Shown here: in pieces, positions 34,181 to 44,687 of the stretch
Layout of the letters: every line of letters begins with the position of its first letter
How positions within the stretch are numbered: the first letter of the stretch is position 1
NCBI RefSeq assembly: GCF_026008495.1
Contig: NZ_BQUN01000041.1
Location: 44,538-108,537, forward strand
DNA: 64,000 nt
Reading direction: 5' to 3'
DNA from: Streptomyces sp. A012304
Lineage (GTDB): Bacteria > Actinomycetota > Actinomycetes > Streptomycetales > Streptomycetaceae
Notes under the pieces: model-generated
Told to the model about the DNA's origin: nothing
Databases searched by the model: none
What the model saw: the letters and a program-made list of their open reading frames with translations, nothing else
Program-made: the position numbers and the translations under genes

Positions 34181-35773
34181 CTAGACGGCGCCCGCTCCCG
34201 TCAGCGACCGCACCTCCGTCTCCGCGTGCTTGGCCTCGTCCGCGACTTCCGTCGAGGTGACCGTGCCGAGCCAGCCCGCGAGGAAGCCGAGCGGGATCGA
34301 GACCAGGCCCGGGTTCTGCAAGGGGAAGAGCTGGAAGTCGACGCCGGGGAAGAGCGACTGCGGGGTGCCCGACACGACCGGCGACAGCAGCACGAGCACC
34401 AGGGCCGGGACCAGCCCGCCGTACATCGACCACACGGCTCCTCGCGTGGTGAAGCTCCGCCAGAACAGCGAGTACAGCAGGACCGGCAGGTTGGCGGACG
34501 CGGCGACGGCGAAGGCCAGGCCCACCAGGAAGGCGACGTTGAGGTCGCGGGCCAGCAGCCCGAGTCCGATCGCGACCGCACCGATACCGACGGCGGCGGC
34601 CCGCGCCACCGCGACCTCGCTGTGGGGCTCGGAGCGCCTGCGCCGCAGCGAGGCGTACAGATCGTGGGCCACGGACGCCGAGGAGGCGAGCGTGATCCCG
34701 GCGACCACGGCGAGGATCGTGGCGAAGGCGACGGCCGCCACCATCGCGAACAGAACCGTTCCCCCCATGGAGTCGGCTCCGCCGCCCAGGTCGAGGGCCA
34801 GGAGCGGAACCGCTGTGTTCCCGGCCGCGTTCGACGCGCGCACGGCGTCCGGGCCGACGATCGCCGCCGCCCCGAAGCCGAGCACGATCGTCATCAGGTA
34901 GAAGCCGCCGATCAGCCCGATCGACCAGACGACGGACCGCCGGGCGGCCCGCGCGGTCGGCACCGTGTAGAAGCGGGACAGGATGTGCGGCAGCCCCGCC
35001 GTACCCAGCACCAGCGCGAGTCCCAGGCTCATGAAGTCCAACCGTGCGGTCCAGTCGCCGCCGTACTTCAGCCCGGGCGCCAGGAACGCGGCGCCGTGCC
35101 CGCTGCGCTCGGCCGCCGTGAGCAGCAGCCGGTCGAAGTCACCGTGGAAGCGCACCAGGACGAGCACGGTGAGCACGATCGTGCCGCCCAGCAGCAGCAC
35201 CGCCTTGACGATCTGGATCCAGGTGGTGGCCCTCATCCCTCCCAACGACACATAGGTCACCATGAGCGCACCGACACCGATGACGGCCCAGGCCTGGGCC
35301 ATCTCACCGGTCCTGCCGAGGAGCAGCGCGACCAGGCTGCCCGCGCCCACCATCTGCGCCACCAGATAGAGAACGGACACCGTGACCGAGGAGGTTCCCG
35401 CCGCGATCCGCACCGGCCGCTCGCGCATCCGCGCGGCGATCACGTCGGCGAGCGTGAACCGTCCGCAGTTGCGCACGAGTTCCGCCACGAGGAACAGCAC
35501 CACCAGCCAGGCCACCAGGAAGCCCACCGAGTACAGCAGCCCGTCGTACCCGAAGAGCGCGATGAGCCCGGAGATGCCGAGGAAGGAGGCGGCCGACATG
35601 TAGTCGCCCGCGATGGCAAAACCATTCTCCATCGGTGAGAACAGCCGGCCCCCGGCATAGAACTCCTCCGCCGAGCCATGCCGGTTGCGACTCACCCATG
35701 TCGTGATCCCGAGGGTGACGGCGATGAACGCGCTGAACAGCAGCAGCGCCACAGTCTGATGGTTGCCGGTCAC
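34181..35773 (-). CDS. Sodium/solute symporter, acetate (ActP)-type
   Basis: A 530-residue integral membrane protein with about 13 hydrophobic segments of the solute:sodium symporter family. The signature region ENGFAIAGDYMSAASFLGISG and the segment GTAGLPHILSRFYTVPTARAARRS (quoted for its GLPHILSRF core) are typical of the acetate/monocarboxylate (ActP, MctC) branch. Likely substrates are acetate, pyruvate or propionate. The start is the GTG at 35773, overlapping the DUF485 stop (GTGA), the classic small-subunit/ActP gene pairing. It is flanked by two two-component systems, either of which could control it. Confidence 0.88.
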   Translation of the reverse strand: MTGNHQTVALLLFSAFIAVTLGITTWVSRNRHGSAEEFYAGGRLFSPMENGFAIAGDYMSAASFLGISGLIALFGYDGLLYSVGFLVAWLVVLFLVAELVRNCGRFTLADVIAARMRERPVRIAAGTSSVTVSVLYLVAQMVGAGSLVALLLGRTGEMAQAWAVIGVGALMVTYVSLGGMRATTWIQIVKAVLLLGGTIVLTVLVLVRFHGDFDRLLLTAAERSGHGAAFLAPGLKYGGDWTARLDFMSLGLALVLGTAGLPHILSRFYTVPTARAARRSVVWSIGLIGGFYLMTIVLGFGAAAIVGPDAVRASNAAGNTAVPLLALDLGGGADSMGGTVLFAMVAAVAFATILAVVAGITLASSASVAHDLYASLRRRRSEPHSEVAVARAAAVGIGAVAIGLGLLARDLNVAFLVGLAFAVAASANLPVLLYSLFWRSFTTRGAVWSMYGGLVPALVLVLLSPVVSGTPQSLFPGVDFQLFPLQNPGLVSIPLGFLAGWLGTVTSTEVADEAKHAETEVRSLTGAGAV

Positions 35774-36354
35774 ACCGCACCTCCTCGCGCCTCGCGTGTC
35801 AGCTCCTGGGTGTCCCAGCGCAGTTCGAGCGCCGCCCGATCCCTGCGCAGCCGTGCGTGCCGGGAGTACGCCCAGGTGAGGAGGAACGTACTGAGGAACT
35901 GCCCGAGCCCCGCGATCAGCGCCACGTTCACCGCGCCGACCACCGGCCGGGCCATGAATCCGGGCGCCGTCGTCGCGGTCACGACGTAGCCGACGTACCA
36001 GAGGAAGAAACCCGCGACCGCCGGGATCACGAACCGCCGGTACCGGCTGCGCACCTCTTGGAAGGCCGCGCTGCGCTGCACTTCGAGATAGACCTGAGCC
36101 GCCGCCACGGCCCCGTCCTCCCGCCGACCACGTGCGACCGGTACCCCCGACACGGACGCGCCCGGTCCGCCGGACTCCGAGGCGACCGGTCCGCCCGACT
36201 CGGCCCAGCCCGAGGCGAACGATTCGTACCACGGATCCTCGTACCGCACGCCCCGGGACGCCTCGACGAACGCCGGTCCGTGCCCCTGCCGATGATCGTC
36301 CGCACTTTCGAGACCGCCCCCGCTGCCACCGGCGCGGCCGTTGCTTGACTGCAT
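35770..36354 (-). CDS. DUF485 family small membrane partner of the symporter
   Basis: A 194-residue protein. Residues 1-85 are polar and likely disordered, and residues 90-194 form the DUF485 domain with two membrane helices (about 112-133 and 142-165) preceded by FQEVRSRYRRFVIP. DUF485 proteins such as YjcH are almost always encoded before ActP-type symporters. Here the N-terminal extension makes it roughly twice the usual length of about 100. The start is the ATG at 36354 without a clear Shine-Dalgarno sequence. A TTG two codons upstream is possible. Confidence 0.85.
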   Translation of the reverse strand: MQSSNGRAGGSGGGLESADDHRQGHGPAFVEASRGVRYEDPWYESFASGWAESGGPVASESGGPGASVSGVPVARGRREDGAVAAAQVYLEVQRSAAFQEVRSRYRRFVIPAVAGFFLWYVGYVVTATTAPGFMARPVVGAVNVALIAGLGQFLSTFLLTWAYSRHARLRRDRAALELRWDTQELTREARGGAV

Positions 36355-36433
36355 GCCCAATTTTGGACAGAACGGGTAGATCCCTGACTCTTCTTCCTTC
36401 TGCTCTTCACCCCATCAGGTGACCATGGCCCAC

Positions 36434-37114
36434 TCACCCCGGCGGCCGCACCAGCCCCTTCCAGAACGCGTAACGCACCGCCTGGGCTCGGTCCTTGAGT
36501 CCGGTCTTGGTGAACATGTTGTTGATGTGGGTCTTCACGGTCGCGGTGGACACATGCAGTTTGCGGGCGATCTCCTGGTTGCTGAGCCCTTCGGCGATCA
36601 GGACCAGCACCTGCGTCTCCCGTGTGGTCAGCCCGTCCGGTGCTGCCGCGGACGCCGTCGGCTGGGGCTCGGGCGCTGAGAGGCGCTCCAGCAGTCGTCT
36701 CTGCACGCCCGGCGACAGCCCCGCATCACCGGACAGCACACTCTGCACGGCCCGTACGATCGCCTCCCCGTCGGCGTCCTTGGTGAGGTACCCGCGCGCC
36801 CCCGCCCTCAGCGCGGGGAACAGGGAGTCGTCGTCCGCGTATGTCGTGAGGACCACGACCTGTGTACCGGGATGCTCCGCCCGGATGCGTCTCGTCGCCT
36901 CGACCCCGTCGCAGCGGGGCATCCGCAGATCCATCAGCACCACGTCCGGGGCGAGTTCGGCGACGAGTCTCACCGCCTCGTGCCCGTCCGCCGCGGCGCC
37001 CACGACCTCTACCCCCGGCAACAGCCCGAGCAGCATCGCGATGCCTTCCCGGACGACGGTCTGGTCGTCCGCCACCACGACCCGTGCGGGCTTCCTCTCC
37101 GCCTCCTCCGTCAT
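36434..37114 (-). CDS. NarL-type response regulator
   Basis: A 226-residue regulator. The receiver has D16/D17, phospho-acceptor D62 (DVVLMDLRMP) and K112 (LTKDADG). The LuxR/GerE helix-turn-helix at about 160-215 contains LTTRETQVLVLIAEGLSNQE and VKTHINNM. It is co-transcribed with its kinase: the ATG at 37114 overlaps the kinase stop by four bases. It lies 79 bases after the end of this strand's DUF485 start region, and the symporter operon could be its target, as in other actinobacterial acetate-uptake loci, but no site is recognised. Confidence 0.9.
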   Translation of the reverse strand: MTEEAERKPARVVVADDQTVVREGIAMLLGLLPGVEVVGAAADGHEAVRLVAELAPDVVLMDLRMPRCDGVEATRRIRAEHPGTQVVVLTTYADDDSLFPALRAGARGYLTKDADGEAIVRAVQSVLSGDAGLSPGVQRRLLERLSAPEPQPTASAAAPDGLTTRETQVLVLIAEGLSNQEIARKLHVSTATVKTHINNMFTKTGLKDRAQAVRYAFWKGLVRPPG

Positions 37115-38262
37115 ACCGGCACCTTCAACGTCACCACAAAGCCTTCCTCCTCCGGCCCCGCGTCGAGCGAACCGCCCAGCAGCTCGGCACGCTCCCGCAT
37201 CCCCAGCAGACCGTACCCGCCTCCCGCCTCGGCGAATTCACCCGGCGAACCTCCCGAGTCCCGTACCGTCAGGGTCACTTCACTCGGCCCGTACTCCAAC
37301 CGCAGGCTCACTGTGGCACCGGGGGCGTGCTTGCGTACATTCGTCAGTGCTTCCTGCGCCACTCTGCGCACCGCCTGCGACGCCTCGGCCGACAGTGGTC
37401 TGCGGTCTCCCCCTACGGTGACCTCGGCGCCGTCGGCCTTACGGACGAGCTCGGTCAGGAAGTCCTCCAAGGGCGTGATCTCGCCCCGCAGCGCGGAGAG
37501 CGCCTGCCGGGTCTCGTCCAGACCGTCACGGGCCATACCGCGCGCCGCCACCACCCGTTCGAGTATCTGCTCGCGATCCGCACCTCTCTCGATCAACAGC
37601 CGGGCCGCTTCCAGGTGGACGAGCTGCGCCGAGAGACTGTGGGCCAGGACGTCGTGGATCTCCCGGGCGATCCGGGCCCGCTCCGCGAGCGCGGCCGACT
37701 CCGCCTCGGCCGCGCGCGCCGCCCTCTCCTGGGCGAGCAGCCGCTGAGCGCTGCCCCGGGCCTCGGCGTCCAGGCGCAGGGTGTATCCGGCGAGGGCCAT
37801 GCCGCCCGCGGTGGCGGCCGTTGTCAGCCAGGGGTCGGCGTTGACCACGGCGAACGCGCCGAGCCCCAGCGCCGCCGACGGCAGCGCGGCGGCGGACGGC
37901 AGTCGCTCCAACGCCGCGATGGCGCACCCGCACCACAGGACGATGGCCTGGGAACGGAAGTCCATGGCCTGCGCGCCGGCGGCGAGCCCCAGCAGCAGGA
38001 GCAGCGGCACGAGCGACGGCCAGAGGCGGTGCACGAGCGTCATCCGGAAGAACGCCCAGGCCAGTCCAGCTGCCAGGAGCACTCCGCCGACCCCGACGAC
38101 CGTGACCCAGCCATGGACCCGGCTGTCGTGGAAGGCGCTCCACAACAACACGCCGAGCACCAGCAGCCGTACGGCCCAGGCCAGTACGCGCCTGGCCTGC
38201 GAGATCCCGGCATGGCCGAGCGCCTCCCGGGAGGGCCAGCGCGTCCAGACGTTCTCCGTCAT
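37111..38262 (-). CDS. NarX/DesK-type sensor histidine kinase
   Basis: A 383-residue kinase with about six hydrophobic segments between residues 28 and 160 and very short loops, so the signal is probably sensed in or near the membrane. A coiled linker leads to the HisKA_3 domain with His203 in AREIHDVLAHSLS. The C-terminal ATPase has QEALTNVRKHAPG and GGYGLLGMRERAELLGG. The start is the ATG at 38262 with AAGGAG upstream. It forms a pair with the NarL-type regulator downstream and lies 10 bases after the shortened DUF1453-like gene, so all three probably share a promoter. Confidence 0.9.
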   Translation of the reverse strand: MTENVWTRWPSREALGHAGISQARRVLAWAVRLLVLGVLLWSAFHDSRVHGWVTVVGVGGVLLAAGLAWAFFRMTLVHRLWPSLVPLLLLLGLAAGAQAMDFRSQAIVLWCGCAIAALERLPSAAALPSAALGLGAFAVVNADPWLTTAATAGGMALAGYTLRLDAEARGSAQRLLAQERAARAAEAESAALAERARIAREIHDVLAHSLSAQLVHLEAARLLIERGADREQILERVVAARGMARDGLDETRQALSALRGEITPLEDFLTELVRKADGAEVTVGGDRRPLSAEASQAVRRVAQEALTNVRKHAPGATVSLRLEYGPSEVTLTVRDSGGSPGEFAEAGGGYGLLGMRERAELLGGSLDAGPEEEGFVVTLKVPV

Positions 38263-38272
38263 ACGCGCTCCT

Positions 38273-38533
38273 TCACCGCGGACCGGGGCAGGTGGTCACC
38301 GTACGCCGTGGGATGCGAGGGGGCGGGCGGCAGGCAGTGCGCGCGCCGCGCCAGAAGGCCGGAGCGGACGCCGTGTGATGCTGAGGGTCGACCAGCTCGG
38401 GCTCGCGAAGGGCCAGGATGCCGGGCAGGACCCACGAGCGCGGGCCCGTTTCCACGCGGCTCGCGCGGAACTGGCGCGCGATCACCAGGCCGGCCACGGC
38501 CACGATCAGCAACGCGTTGACAAGCCCGGACAT
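38273..38533 (-). pseudogene. Shortened DUF1453-like membrane protein
   Basis: The first 55 residues (MSGLVNALLIVAVAGLVIAR and then a WVLP...ALREPELVDPQHHTASA region) resemble the N-terminus of DUF1453/CcdC-like membrane proteins, which from memory usually run about 150 residues with four helices and precede such kinases. After residue 56 the frame changes to Arg/Pro/Thr-rich sequence and stops at 86, right before the kinase. The remaining three helices are absent in all frames. I infer a deletion that removed about 90 codons. It could still be expressed as a one-helix peptide. The start is the ATG at 38533. Confidence 0.5.
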
Positions 38534-38816
38534 CGCAGCCTCCGTGAGCGGGAAGGGGCTGCCGACAGCGAGTGCCGCCGACGCCTTCGACGCTACGGAA
38601 ACGCGCGGCTCCGGAGATCGGAGCCGGGGTGGATCATGGGTGGACCTTCAAGGGCTGTGTTCTCCACCCACGGATGGAGAACACCCCGGGCCCTCGGATG
38701 GAGAACCGCGCGGCAACCGCCCCAGCGACCAGAAGAGACGACCACCGCCCCACTCCCAGCGCGCTTCGCAGCCTCACTCCCGACCACGCGGCACGCCGCC
38801 CGAGCCGAGCGCAGCG
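38534..38816. other. Intergenic region after parE
   Basis: 283 bases containing an inverted repeat at 38657-38684 and a related direct repeat. No gene is supported. Confidence 0.45.
38657..38684 (-). terminator. Putative parE terminator hairpin
   Basis: GTGTTCTCCA pairs with TGGAGAACAC across an 8-base loop (10 bp, perfect). It lies 133 bases after the parE stop. The right arm with its flank (CGGATGGAGAAC) is repeated at about 38695-38706. It could instead be a protein-binding site. Confidence 0.5.
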
Positions 38817-40940
<2,124 letters not shown>

Positions 40941-41200
40941 GCGGTTCGCTCCTCGCTGAATTTCAGGGTGGGCCCTTCTGGGTAAGGGCGCGGCTTCGGT
41001 CGCCGCCAAAAGGGTACCGAGGCCTGGTAGAGCCGTTGTAACGCCACCCTCGTCTGAACTCACAGTAGTCCAGAGTCGCATGAGTGTTCGATCCCTCGAT
41101 GGAGTGAAGTACATATCACGTTCCCTTCGAGGCATGAACCATTTAGGCTCCGGGCACGTCCTCATGAACAAACCGGCAATCCAGCCGGGGGGACCTAACC

Positions 41201-41242
41201 ATGACCGACAGCGCGAAACCGTACGACACAACAGACACGTAA
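41201..41242 (+). CDS. Possible 13-residue leader peptide
   Basis: ATG at 41201 opens MTDSAKPYDTTDT and stops at TAA. A GGGGGGA stretch sits about 8 bases upstream, a strong-looking Shine-Dalgarno, and TAGGCT lies 52 bases upstream of the ATG as a possible -10. It is followed 38 bases later by an inverted repeat with a T-run. It is rich in Thr and Asp. Nothing proves translation; this is a weak call. Confidence 0.25.
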   Translation: MTDSAKPYDTTDT

Positions 41243-41280
41243 TACGGCACATTCGCCGCCAAACCGGCAGCAGACGGCCG

Positions 41281-41301
41281 CCTCGAAAGATTTTTTCGAG
41301 G
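41281..41301 (+). terminator. Inverted repeat with internal T-run
   Basis: CCTCGAAA-GATTT-TTTCGAGG: 8-bp perfect stem with the T-run inside the loop and right arm. It might act as an attenuator or as the end of a short leader transcript upstream of the zinc-ribbon gene. Confidence 0.35.
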
Positions 41302-41383
41302 AGAAGCCACGAGCGGGAACGTTTTGGGGCTGGTTGGATGTTGACCCTGGTACGACAGCTCGTCGAGCTAGAGAAGAGGCGAC

Positions 41384-41614
41384 GTGACTACTGTTCTGAC
41401 CCCCGCGAGCCCGCTGACGGCCGCTGACCGCTGCGACCGCTGCGGCGCACAGGCGTACGTGCGCGTCGTCCTGCTCAGCGGCGGAGAACTGCTCTTCTGC
41501 GCCCACCACGGCCGCAAGTTCGAGCCGGAACTCAAGAAGATCGCCGCTGAGATACAGGACGAGACGGAGCGGCTGACGGCCGTTCCCGCATCCGCCTCCG
41601 ACGAAGAGCGCTGA
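41384..41614 (+). CDS. Small DUF7455-like zinc-ribbon protein
   Basis: A 76-residue conserved actinobacterial protein. CDRCG near residue 17 and CAHHGRKFEP near residue 40 give a Cys/His set that fits a one-zinc ribbon. The tail is helical and acidic. The function is unknown. The start is the GTG at 41384 with GAAGAGGCGAC upstream. Its place between parE and hrdB is, as far as I recall, conserved in Streptomyces. It is monocistronic, ending in a very strong hairpin shared with the convergent protease gene. Confidence 0.85.
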   Translation: MTTVLTPASPLTAADRCDRCGAQAYVRVVLLSGGELLFCAHHGRKFEPELKKIAAEIQDETERLTAVPASASDEER

Positions 41615-41658
41615 CCGTTCGCGTTCCACGACGAGCCAGAACCGGCACAGGCCGGTAC

Positions 41659-41696
41659 GCGGGCGGCCGCCCCTGCTCCCAGGGGCGGCCGCCCGC
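41659..41696. terminator. Bidirectional terminator
   Basis: Perfect 16-bp stem (41659-41674 with 41681-41696) and a 6-base loop between the convergent zinc-ribbon gene and the protease gene. Confidence 0.9.
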
Positions 41697-41718
41697 ACTC
41701 GTCCCCCGAATCGGGGGC

Positions 41719-42582
41719 TCAGGCCCTCTCAGGGCCCTTTGCCGCACCCCGGGAGCCCACATTCCAGCCCAGTACCCGCACCAGGTCGGACACGCGCGTG
41801 TAGACGCCGGGGTCGCCCGGGCGCCCGCAGCCGCTGCCCCAGGACACGAGCCCGATCAGCCGGCCTCCCGCGACCAGCGGCCCGCCACTGTCGCCCTGGC
41901 AGGCGTCGCGGCCACCACGCACCTCCCCGGCGCACACCATCGTCTTCGCCGTGTAGGTGCCGTCGTCGGACGTTGCGGGGTACGCGAGCTCGCAGAGGGT
42001 GTCGGGCAGCACATGGACGCGTGCGGCCCGCAGGCTGTGGGCGTAGGAGCCGAATCCGGTGATGTCGCCCCAGCCGTAGACCGCGGCCTCCGTCCCGGCC
42101 TTGTATGCCGGATCCCCCGCCGCGGCCATGCCGATGACCGCCGTCCGCGGGAGAGGCTCGGCTAGTTTGAGCACGGCGAAGTCCCCGGACTTGCTGTCCC
42201 TGTCATAGCCGGGATTCACCCAGATGCTCGTTACGGAGATCTCCCGCCCCTTGTCACTGAAGAGATCCGTGCGGCCCTCGATGACCTTCAGATCACGTGC
42301 GGGAGGCGATCCCAGCACCTCCTTCCCCAGACAGTGGGCCGCGGTGAGCACGGTGTGCGGGCCGACCACCACACCCCCACAGAACTGGCCCGCCCGCATA
42401 CCTCCGAACCGGTCACGGCTGGACAGTGCGACGGTCCACGGGCTCTGGGAGACGTCGACCGGGACACCGCCCACGACGACACCGCCGGAGGCCGCCGGGG
42501 CCGCGGACACCAGCGGTAGTGCGACTGCCGCCGTCGCCAGGACCAACGGCCGGGTCAACGCCCGGGCAAAGGGACGAAGCAT
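41719..42582 (-). CDS. Secreted trypsin-like serine protease (S1)
   Basis: A 287-residue secreted protease. Signal peptide 1-32 ends near AAPAASG. The chain then carries the catalytic triad H83 (LTAAHCLG), D134 (GDFAVLKL) and S232 (QGDSGGP). D226, six residues before the serine, corresponds to chymotrypsin Asp189, so cleavage after Lys/Arg is expected. Cysteine pairs such as C68/C84 and C228/C252 fit S1 disulphides. The region GVVVGGVPVDVSQSPWTVAL resembles a processed neo-N-terminus, VVGG. The start is the ATG at 42582. Confidence 0.92.
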   Translation of the reverse strand: MLRPFARALTRPLVLATAAVALPLVSAAPAASGGVVVGGVPVDVSQSPWTVALSSRDRFGGMRAGQFCGGVVVGPHTVLTAAHCLGKEVLGSPPARDLKVIEGRTDLFSDKGREISVTSIWVNPGYDRDSKSGDFAVLKLAEPLPRTAVIGMAAAGDPAYKAGTEAAVYGWGDITGFGSYAHSLRAARVHVLPDTLCELAYPATSDDGTYTAKTMVCAGEVRGGRDACQGDSGGPLVAGGRLIGLVSWGSGCGRPGDPGVYTRVSDLVRVLGWNVGSRGAAKGPERA

Positions 42583-42655
42583 GCACGCTCCTCACTCTGG
42601 AGTGACCGGTGGACACCCAGAGTGATTCAGCGCACGGCGACGCGCACCCGCGCAC

Positions 42656-42705
42656 CGACAGCGAAGGCCCGGCTCCCGTTTCCGGAAGCCGGGCCTTCGC
42701 TGTCG
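42656..42705. terminator. Terminator between hrdB and the protease gene
   Basis: Perfect 19-bp stem (42656-42674 with 42687-42705) and a 12-base loop. It is immediately downstream of hrdB on the minus strand and upstream of the protease promoter. Confidence 0.9.
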
Positions 42706-42721
42706 ATGTGCAGCGGGTCGA

Positions 42722-44260
42722 CTAGTCGAGGTAGTCGCGCAGCACCTGCGAGCGCGACGGGTGACGCAGCTTCGACATGGTCTTGGACTCGATCTGGCGG
42801 ATCCGCTCACGGGTGACGCCGTACACCTTGCCGATCTCGTCGAGGGTCTTCGGCTGACCGTCGGTGAGACCGAAGCGCATGGAGACCACACCGGCCTCGC
42901 GCTCGGACAGGGTGTCGAGGACGGAGTGCAGCTGCTCCTGCAGGAGCGTGAAGCTGACCGCGTCGGCCGGGACGACGGCCTCGGAGTCCTCGATGAGGTC
43001 ACCGAACTCGCTGTCGCCGTCCTCACCCAGCGGGGTGTGCAGCGAGATGGGCTCTCGCCCGTACTTCTGGACCTCGATGACCTTCTCCGGGGTCATGTCG
43101 AGTTCCTTGGCCAGCTCCTCCGGAGTGGGCTCGCGGCCCAGGTCCTGGAGCATCTGGCGCTGCACGCGCGCGAGCTTGTTGATGACCTCGACCATGTGCA
43201 CCGGGATACGGATGGTGCGCGCCTGGTCGGCCATCGCGCGGGTGATCGCCTGACGGATCCACCAGGTGGCGTACGTGGAGAACTTGTAGCCCTTGGTGTA
43301 GTCGAACTTCTCGACCGCGCGGATCAGACCGAGGTTGCCTTCCTGGATGAGGTCCAGGAAGAGCATGCCGCGGCCGGTGTAGCGCTTGGCCAGCGAGACC
43401 ACCAGACGGAGGTTGGCCTCCAGCAGGTGGTTCTTGGCGCGGCGGCCGTCCTCGGCGATGATCTCCAGCTCACGCTTGAGCTTCGGCGCGAGCTTGTCGG
43501 CGTTGGCCAGCTTGTCCTCGGCGAAAAGACCGGCCTCGATGCGCTTGGCGAGCTCGACCTCCTGCTCGGCGTTGAGCAGCGGGACCTTGCCGATCTGCTT
43601 GAGGTAGTCCTTGACCGGGTCGGCGGTGGCACCGGCGGCCGCGACCTGCTGCGCGGGCGCGTCGTCCTCGTCCTCGTCGGAGAGCACGAAGCCGGCGCTT
43701 TCGGCGCCCTCCGGCTCGTCGCCGGCCTTGGGAGCCTCTTCCAGCACCTCGTCCTCGAGGAGCTCGACGTCGTCCTTCTTGGCGGTGGTCTTCTTGGCCG
43801 CCGTCTTCTTGGCGGGGGCGGCCTTCTTCGCGACCGCCTTCTTGGCGGTCGTCTTCTTGGCAGCCGCCTTCTTGGCGGGGGCGGCTTCCTCGGCGGGGTC
43901 GTCGACAGCGGGCGCGGCCGGGGCGGTCGTGGGGGCGGCGGCCTTCCTCGTGGTCACCGTCTTCGCCGCGACCGTCTTGGTGGCGGTGCGCTTGGCCGGA
44001 CTCTTCGCTGCGACGCTCTTTCGGGTGCGCTTGGGCTCCGCGGCACTGACCATCAGCGTCACACCCTCTTCCTCGAGGATCTGGTTGAGGCTGCGCAGTA
44101 CGTTCTTCCACTGAGTGGCCGGAATCTGGTCAGCTTCGAAGGCCCGACGCACATCGTCGCCGGCGATCTGCCCCTCAGCCTTTCCCCGCTCAATGAGCGC
44201 CATGACAGAGACGGACTCGGCGATCTCCGGCGGGAGCGTACGGGATGTGCTGGCCGACAC
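42722..44260 (-). CDS. hrdB: Principal sigma factor HrdB
   Basis: The essential vegetative sigma-70 (group 1) of Streptomyces, which directs RNA polymerase to housekeeping promoters. The 512 residues comprise a short region 1.1 to about 70, then a Lys/Ala/Thr-rich low-complexity block (about 75-165) typical of HrdB, an acidic stretch, region 1.2 ([25 protein letters not shown], quoted for its [11 protein letters not shown] core), region 2 ([30 protein letters not shown]), region 3 and region 4 ([20 protein letters not shown]). The start is the GTG at 44260 with GAGAGG upstream. Length agrees with the about 511 I recall for S. coelicolor. Confidence 0.96.
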   Translation of the reverse strand: MSASTSRTLPPEIAESVSVMALIERGKAEGQIAGDDVRRAFEADQIPATQWKNVLRSLNQILEEEGVTLMVSAAEPKRTRKSVAAKSPAKRTATKTVAAKTVTTRKAAAPTTAPAAPAVDDPAEEAAPAKKAAAKKTTAKKAVAKKAAPAKKTAAKKTTAKKDDVELLEDEVLEEAPKAGDEPEGAESAGFVLSDEDEDDAPAQQVAAAGATADPVKDYLKQIGKVPLLNAEQEVELAKRIEAGLFAEDKLANADKLAPKLKRELEIIAEDGRRAKNHLLEANLRLVVSLAKRYTGRGMLFLDLIQEGNLGLIRAVEKFDYTKGYKFSTYATWWIRQAITRAMADQARTIRIPVHMVEVINKLARVQRQMLQDLGREPTPEELAKELDMTPEKVIEVQKYGREPISLHTPLGEDGDSEFGDLIEDSEAVVPADAVSFTLLQEQLHSVLDTLSEREAGVVSMRFGLTDGQPKTLDEIGKVYGVTRERIRQIESKTMSKLRHPSRSQVLRDYLD

Positions 44261-44687
44261 GAACAACCTCTCGGAACGTTGGAAAACGGCTTCCGGCCCC
44301 GTCCACTGCGGACAGGAGCCGACCACCGGCCTGGGGGTGGGCCGACGGCGCGGGCGGGGGCCGGGAAGATGCACAGCGCCTTGTACGGCGTCCGTATTCC
44401 CTCCGCGGCTGTCACCTCTTAGGTCATCGCGTTGTTTCCACGAGCGTTACGCCCAATCTTCGTGGCCCGAGTCACACCCCGTAAGCAGCTAAAAACGGTC
44501 AGACGCGGGCAGATGCGGTCACTCGCAGTGGCTACCCCGCCTGCCGTGACCTAACCACCTCCTGACGCCGTCGGACCCCGCAGGCCCGGGACGGGTCCTG
44601 CGGGGTCCGAGGGGAGGGCGAGGCACCGGTCGAGGGATGTGTCGCAGGGGGGAGAACCCGGCCGGGGCCGCACGCGCGATGCGCCGG
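44261..44687. other. Intergenic region upstream of hrdB
   Basis: 427 bases. The hrdB promoter(s) lie here. On the minus strand a CTGACC and a TTACGG element occur near 44470-44500, but the spacing is poor and I do not call a promoter. I looked for a SigR-type GGAAT/GTT pair and found none that fits. The terminator of the neighbouring regulator gene is at 44571-44610. Confidence 0.5.
44571..44610 (-). terminator. Terminator of the FadR-type regulator gene
   Basis: Perfect 14-bp stem (44571-44584 with 44597-44610) and a 12-base loop, 77 bases after the stop on the minus strand. Confidence 0.8.

Larger units (their letters stand above)
40941..41383. other. Divergent intergenic region, parE and zinc-ribbon gene
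   Basis: 443 bases with an A+T-richer middle. It holds a possible 13-codon ORF (41201-41242), an inverted repeat with a T-run (41281-41301), a TAGGCT -10-like hexamer at 41144-41149, a TTGACC -35-like hexamer at 41341-41346 and an odd palindrome AGCTCG-T-CGAGCT at 41357-41369. Confidence 0.5.

Noticed and set aside
44261..44687. SigR-type (GGAAT/GTT) promoter for hrdB
   Set aside because: I searched the minus strand for the pair at 18-19 base spacing. Only partial GGAA elements without a correctly placed GTT were found.
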